Positions 20,721 through 24,646 of a stretch of DNA of 24,646 nt are shown here, one piece after another. The notes under the pieces were generated by a model that did no database searches, was not told the origin of the DNA, and saw only the letters and a program-made list of their open reading frames with translations. Every line of letters starts with the position of its first letter. The first letter of the stretch is position 1. Source of the DNA: Bryobacterales bacterium (GTDB taxonomy: Bacteria > Acidobacteriota > Terriglobia > Bryobacterales > Bryobacteraceae); the NCBI GenBank assembly GCA_016789785.1, contig JAEUQE010000124.1, positions 1 through 24,646 on the forward strand. Reading direction: 5' to 3'. A program made the translations under genes and the position numbers.

Positions 20721-21984
20721 ATGTCCTTCCGGATTGCGGCCGCCATGTTGCTGGCATTCCCTGCTCATGCCCAATCGCAGGCATTCGCGCCAGAGCAGGA
20801 TGATCCTCTGCAGGCCGGACGCAACCTCACCGCTCCCATCCAGATCTCAGATTCCATATGGATGGCCGTGGGCTTCGGCAATACATATCTCGTGAAGACG
20901 CCCGCGGGAAGCGTGATCGTCGACACATCGTTCCTCCCGCAAGCGCCACAGCATCGAAAGTTGTTGGAGCAGGCGCAACCGGGCAATGTTCGATACATCA
21001 TTCTGACGCATGGACATGCCGACCACACCGGCGGAGTGGATCTATGGCGTCAGGCTGGCACCAAGCTGATCGTACAGAAGCAGTTCATCGAGTTTCGCCA
21101 ACACCAGGTGCTGATTGGCGGCTTCCTTGGACGAAGAAGCGCAGCCCAATTTGGCCTGCCCCCCCCGCCAGGACGTAGGCCGCCAGACTCCTCTCATTCC
21201 GGACATCACGTTCGATGACTCGTATCAGTTCGAACTCGGCGGCGTGAAGTTCGAACTGCATCACACGCCCGGTGAAACTCCTGATCATCTCTCTGTCTGG
21301 ATCCCGCAGTGGAAAGCCGCCTTCCCTGGCGACAACATTTACGACTCGTTTCCCAACCTCTATACGCTTCGCGGAACACGGCCGCGCTGGCCACTGGAGT
21401 ACATCGCCTCTTTGGACAAGGTGCGCTCCTGGAATCCGGAGTTGCTGCTGCCAAGCCATGGCCAGCCTGTGAAGGGAGCCTCGGCAGTACAACAGAAGAT
21501 TCTCACCTACACCGCCGCGATCCGTCACGTGCACGACGCGACGGTCAAGGGCATGAACGAAGGCAAGGATGTCTTCACGCTCATGCGCGAGGTGAATCTT
21601 CCGGCGGAACTGAGAGTCGGGGAAGGGTACGGGAATCTACCCTGGTCCGTGCGCGGGATCTATGAAGGCTACGCGGGCTGGTTCGATGGCAATCCCGCCA
21701 GCATGTATGCCACGCCGCCGAAGGCGGTCTATCCGGATCTCGTGGAGATGGCTGGTGGCGCTGCGAAGGTGGCCGCTCGCGCACGGCAGCACCTGAACGG
21801 TGGAAAGACTCTGGAAGCGCTCCACCTCGCTGATGCCGCAATCGAGGCCGACCCAGAGAGCCGCCCGGCTTGGCGGGTGCGGATTGAGGCCTTGCGGAAA
21901 CTGCTGAGCCAGTCTCGCAATTCGAACGAGCGAGGCTGGTTGAATGCCGGTATCCGTGAGGCGCAAGCGAAGCTCAAAGAGTAG
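20721..21984 (+). pseudogene. Secreted metallo-beta-lactamase hydrolase, alkyl sulfatase type, frameshifted
   Basis: Two overlapping frames make one protein of about 420 residues. The first (from 20721) has a signal peptide ending AHA (about 1-17), the domain opening IWMAVGFGNTYLVKTPAG and the metal motif THGHADHTGG (H97, H99, D101, H102), then runs off frame after a run of eight C at 21159-21166 and stops at 21218. The second frame continues with RQDVGRQTPLIPDITFDD, HTPGETPDH, AFPGDNIYDSFPNLY and LLPSHGQP (further metal ligands) and ends with the alkyl sulfatase dimerisation domain (WSVRGIYEGYAGWFDGNPAS onward). Seven C would restore one frame reading GLPPRQDVGRQT. The C-terminal SCP2-like domain of full alkyl sulfatases is absent. 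Sequencing error, slippage-based phase variation or a true mutation are all possible. Confidence 0.85.
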
Positions 21985-22267
21985 TAGTGCAGACGGCCGA
22001 AGATATGAGCGATGATCCGATCAGTCCCGTCTCGACAGCCCACGACGGCGCGAGCCAGGAAAACGCCCGTTCCTCCCATTGTTCAAGAAAGGCGAGCCTG
22101 AGTCTCCCCGCCTCTCGGAGGGCTTAATCCTGCTTGGCGCCTGCCCCTCTCTATCCGGAACCCGTCCCCTCCAGGGAACTCGCTGCCTCAGATGCTGCCC
22201 GCCCCACTCACTCACGCCGTCGCGGAACGCCCGAAAGCAACGCGACATAGGACAAATCCGAGTACCA

Positions 22268-22296
22268 CCCTATCCCCCCATTTTGAGGGGATAGGG
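22268..22296. repeat. REP-like palindrome
   Basis: CCCTATCCCC (22268-22277) and GGGGATAGGG (22287-22296) pair perfectly over 10 bp with a nine-base loop. Extra C and G next to the stem allow shifted pairings. No T run follows, so it is more like a REP-type intergenic palindrome than a terminator. Confidence 0.5.
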
Positions 22297-22337
22297 GGGT
22301 CACCCTATAAGAGTTTCGTCCCACGCATAAAGTGGTA

Positions 22338-22366
22338 TTGCCGTACTGGGAACAAAAGGTTAGATT
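22338..22366 (+). promoter_or_regulatory. Possible promoter of the sigma-54 regulator
   Basis: TTGCCG (22338-22343), 17 bases, then TAGATT (22361-22366). No sigma-54-type GG-N10-GC promoter was recognised here. Confidence 0.4.
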
Positions 22367-22429
22367 TTATATTCGCTCGCCGCACTATTTAATAAGGACC
22401 CGCCGTGGACATTGCGGTGTGGGGAACTG

Positions 22430-23506
22430 GTGGACAAAAACGATATGCTTTCCGCGCTTCCCATGACAGAGACGACCTTGATTGGCAACTCCCATCGGAC
22501 CCGCCATTTACAGAGAACCATCGAGAAGATGGGCCAGGCACGCTGGCCTGTTCTGATTCTCGGTGAGACGGGAACAGGCAAGGAAGTGGTGGCGCGTTCC
22601 ATCCACCAACAGAACCCGATCGGACCTTTTGTCACCATTGATTGCTCGGCCCTGGTTGGGACGCTGATGGAAAGCGAACTATTCGGCTATGCCAAAGGTG
22701 CGTTTACAGGTGCGGTCGGCACCAAGATGGGCTTGATCGAAGCCGCGAACGGAGGCACGGCGTTCCTCGACGAAATCGGTGAACTGCCACTCGATTTGCA
22801 GGCCAAGCTTCTCCGCGTACTGCAGGAGAAGGAATTCCGCCCCGTCGGCTCCCTGCAATCCCGCCGGTCGGACTTCCGTGTGATCGCCGCCACCAACCGC
22901 GACCTCGCCAAAGAAGTGGAGAGAGGCACGTTTCGCCGCGACCTTTACTACCGGCTCAACGTCGTCTCGGTGCGCCTGGCGCCCCTGCGGGAACGGAAGG
23001 ACGACATTCCGCTGCTGGCAAAGCACTTCCTTCAGATGTACGGGCACGGGCATCAGCTTGCTCAGGAAACGGTGGACGCCATGACGTCCTATGACTGGCC
23101 GGGCAATGTCCGGGAACTTGAGAACAGCATTCAGCACATGGTGGCGATCAACTCCGGTCCGCTGCTTACGGTGAATGCACTGCCCTCGGCTGTCCAGAAT
23201 CACGTGTTCGCGAAAAAGCCCGCGTTCTTTTCGGCCGCCGCAGGCAACTCCGTTTCTTCCGGATCCACCAGCGCTCCACTTCCCCTCGAATTGGCGCGCA
23301 ACGATTCCATGCGGAGCACCACCCCTCCGAGCCGGCCGTTCGATGTGCCGCTACTTCCGCTGGTGGAACTCGAGCGCCGGGCGATCATGCAGGCCCTGGA
23401 ACACACCAGGGGCGACCGCGGCGTCGCGGCCACACTCTTGGGCATCGGCCGGACCACGCTTTATCGCAAGTTGAAGGAATATCAACTTGCTACTGAGTTT
23501 TGCTGA
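22430..23506 (+). CDS. Orphan sigma-54-dependent AAA+ activator with Fis HTH, no sensor domain
   Basis: About 358 residues from the GTG at 22430. The AAA+ domain begins almost at once: Walker A GETGTGKE (45-52), the sigma-54 contact loop GAFTGA (90-95), Walker [15 protein letters not shown] (108-121), [12 protein letters not shown], and [18 protein letters not shown] Ser/Pro-rich linker (about 250-305) joins a Fis-type helix-turn-helix at the C-terminus ([20 protein letters not shown]). All residues for ATP hydrolysis and sigma-54 remodelling are present. No receiver, PAS or GAF domain precedes the AAA+ domain, so its activity must be set by a partner or by its level. Start is uncertain: TTG 22412 and ATG 22445 are in frame. 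The receiver/GGDEF gene begins 42 bases downstream and is probably cotranscribed. Confidence 0.88.
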   Translation: MDKNDMLSALPMTETTLIGNSHRTRHLQRTIEKMGQARWPVLILGETGTGKEVVARSIHQQNPIGPFVTIDCSALVGTLMESELFGYAKGAFTGAVGTKMGLIEAANGGTAFLDEIGELPLDLQAKLLRVLQEKEFRPVGSLQSRRSDFRVIAATNRDLAKEVERGTFRRDLYYRLNVVSVRLAPLRERKDDIPLLAKHFLQMYGHGHQLAQETVDAMTSYDWPGNVRELENSIQHMVAINSGPLLTVNALPSAVQNHVFAKKPAFFSAAAGNSVSSGSTSAPLPLELARNDSMRSTTPPSRPFDVPLLPLVELERRAIMQALEHTRGDRGVAATLLGIGRTTLYRKLKEYQLATEFC

Positions 23507-23548
23507 GAATCTCGGCGTCCTTGCGGCACTACTGGTTAGGGTGCAAGG

Positions 23549-24646
23549 ATGACCAATCGTCCCATTCGAGTCCTGCTGATCGACGGCCAAACGGAGGACT
23601 CCCGCTGGATTCAGGAATTGCTCGCCGATTTCGAGGAAGGCCGCTTCGGTGGCGGCTGGATGCATGGCATTGAGTTGTTTCATCTCGAACGGCTCACCGA
23701 TGCCATTACCGTATTGGAGGACGCCGCCGAGGAGGCCATCTTTGACATTGTGCTGCTGAATCCGGCTCTGCCGGACAGCGCTGGCCTGCACTCCTATCTT
23801 CGTCTTCGCCATCACGCCCCGACGATCCCGGTCGTGATTCTGACCGAAGAGGACGATCCCGATCTCGCTATCAGCATGGTCCGCGCAGGCGCGCAGGACT
23901 TCCTTGCCAAGTCCACGCTGGACTGTGTGCCTCTGGCGCACTCGCTGCGGTTGGCGGTCGAGCGCACACGCATCCTTTGCGACTTACAAACACTCACCTG
24001 GCGCGACGAGTCCACAGGACTCTACAACCAGCGAGGCCTCGACACTCTTGCGAGCCATGGCCTGGCCGTCGCGCGGCGCCATGGACACCTGCTCGGAATC
24101 GTTTTCCTGGAAGTGAACGGTCTCACGGAAATCGGTCAGGTTTACGGGAGGGAGGAAGAACATCTCGCACTCACTGAGACGGCCGATCTCTTGCGTTCCC
24201 TCGTCGACGCACCGGCAACGCTGGCCCGCGTCGACTCCACGGGCTTCGCCTTGTCGTTGATCGCCCGCGAAGAGTCCGAGGCCGCATTGCAACTGGCGGC
24301 CATTCAACGCCGCTTCCAGCGGGTGTTTGGATCGAAAGCCAATCGCCGCTTGACGCTACGCGCGGGTATCGCCTGGCGCCGCCCGGGTGACGACTTCACC
24401 GTCGCCGACCTACTGTTGCGTGCAAGGCGCGAACTTTCACCACTCGCCTCGGCTCAGCCTCTGGCCAAGTCCGCCTCTGCATCGCAGATCCACGGAGGAT
24501 CGCCCGTACCACTCGGGCCAGCGCCGCTCGCATCGACACTCCCATCGACCGGATTGGAGGCCGTCGGATTCCTATGCGAGAATGGCGGGGGAGAAAATCG
24601 CCACGCCGACGCAACCGCCTTTCGCTCTCGACGCAACCTACAGTCT
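23549..24646 (+). CDS. Pseudo-receiver plus degenerate GGDEF protein, 3' end outside window
   Basis: The frame opens at ATG 23549 and stays open for 366 codons to the window edge. Residues about 5-140 fold-match a response regulator receiver: VLLIDGQTED (acidic D12, E16, D17), DIVLLNPALPDSAGL and the conserved Thr in VVILTEED (T99) and Lys in DFLAKST (K121). The phosphoacceptor position is Asn (N71) instead of Asp. Residues about 150-300 match a GGDEF domain (DESTGLYNQRGL, then FLEVNGLTEIGQVYGREEE), but the signature is RVDSTGF (227-233) instead of RxGGDEF and the metal-binding Asp in the FxDxDxF region is altered. Phosphorylation and diguanylate cyclase activity are thus not expected. A Ser/Pro/Ala-rich stretch follows. 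It probably works as a protein-interaction partner, perhaps of the activator encoded just upstream. Confidence 0.8.
   Translation, partial: MTNRPIRVLLIDGQTEDSRWIQELLADFEEGRFGGGWMHGIELFHLERLTDAITVLEDAAEEAIFDIVLLNPALPDSAGLHSYLRLRHHAPTIPVVILTEEDDPDLAISMVRAGAQDFLAKSTLDCVPLAHSLRLAVERTRILCDLQTLTWRDESTGLYNQRGLDTLASHGLAVARRHGHLLGIVFLEVNGLTEIGQVYGREEEHLALTETADLLRSLVDAPATLARVDSTGFALSLIAREESEAALQLAAIQRRFQRVFGSKANRRLTLRAGIAWRRPGDDFTVADLLLRARRELSPLASAQPLAKSASASQIHGGSPVPLGPAPLASTLPSTGLEAVGFLCENGGGENRHADATAFRSRRNLQS

Larger units (their letters stand above)
21985..22429 (+). other. Intergenic region before the sigma-54 regulator
   Basis: About 445 bases without a credible gene. It holds the G/C-run hairpin at 22268-22296, two copies of CACCCTAT (22266-22273 and 22301-22308) flanking it, and a likely promoter at 22338-22366. 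The first 280 bases show nothing I can name. Confidence 0.5.

Noticed and set aside
22079..22294. Plus-strand frame of 71 codons between the MBL and sigma-54 genes
   Set aside because: It runs through the palindrome, has no ribosome site and no recognisable sequence.
22405..22563. GTG-start frame of about 53 codons with an AAGGA site upstream
   Set aside because: It is out of frame with the sigma-54 activator and overlaps its AAA+ coding region; the protein sequence looks like a shadow. It could at most be a leader peptide.

Overview
The window is GC-rich, densely coded DNA from a Gram-negative bacterium with lipid A biosynthesis, a TonB-type transducer, a lipoprotein-type RlpA and the MEP isoprenoid pathway. 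Gene content (lpxI instead of lpxH, PIN-TRAM next to ispD-ispF, many secreted amidohydrolase and metallo-beta-lactamase enzymes, abundant regulators) and short -10-type promoters placed directly before starts fit an Acidobacteriota genome of the Solibacter/Bryobacter kind. This is inferred from gene style only; there is no rRNA or marker gene to prove it.

Layout. 1-439: 5' part of a membrane-anchored coiled-coil protein (minus strand). 493-2208: secreted D-aminoacylase-like amidohydrolase with a TTG start. 2217-3484: an IS630-family element inserted between that gene and a convergent M20 carboxypeptidase (3489-4628, minus). 4653-8732: one tightly packed plus-strand operon, fabZ-lpxA-lpxI-Gfo/Idh/MocA oxidoreductase-TonB-like protein. 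8992-9711 (minus): a collapsed hicBA/hicAB locus in which two toxin genes are fused by a deletion and both look broken. 9786-12462 (minus): nadA-moaA-sterol desaturase-like gene cluster. 12665-13447 (minus): LytTR response regulator, divergent from an inositol-phosphate synthase (13530-14849) and an NAD-dependent epimerase (14882-15874). 16153-19248 (plus): RRM RNA-binding protein, membrane PIN-TRAM protein, ispD, ispF. 19301-19519 (minus): a complete miniature transcription unit encoding a 23-residue lysine/alanine peptide that resembles a histone H1 tail. 19602-21984 (plus): rlpA, a lipocalin-like protein, and an alkyl-sulfatase-type metallo-beta-lactamase hydrolase broken by a C8 homopolymer frameshift. 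22430-24646 (plus): an orphan sigma-54 activator without a sensor domain, followed by a protein combining a receiver domain that lacks its phosphoacceptor Asp with a degenerate GGDEF domain (cut by the window end).

Themes. fabZ, lpxA and lpxI supply the first steps of lipid A; ispD and ispF supply two MEP steps; nadA and moaA are Fe-S cofactor enzymes. Several genes have a TATAAT/TAGAAT-like box only 7-11 bases before the start codon, which predicts leaderless mRNAs; one such box (4636-4642) is symmetric and could serve two divergent genes. The most unusual items are the lysine-rich mini-gene, the degenerate receiver/GGDEF protein beside an orphan sigma-54 activator, the fused hicA remnants, and an amidohydrolase lacking the metal-binding HxH motif. 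No tRNA, rRNA or CRISPR was seen.
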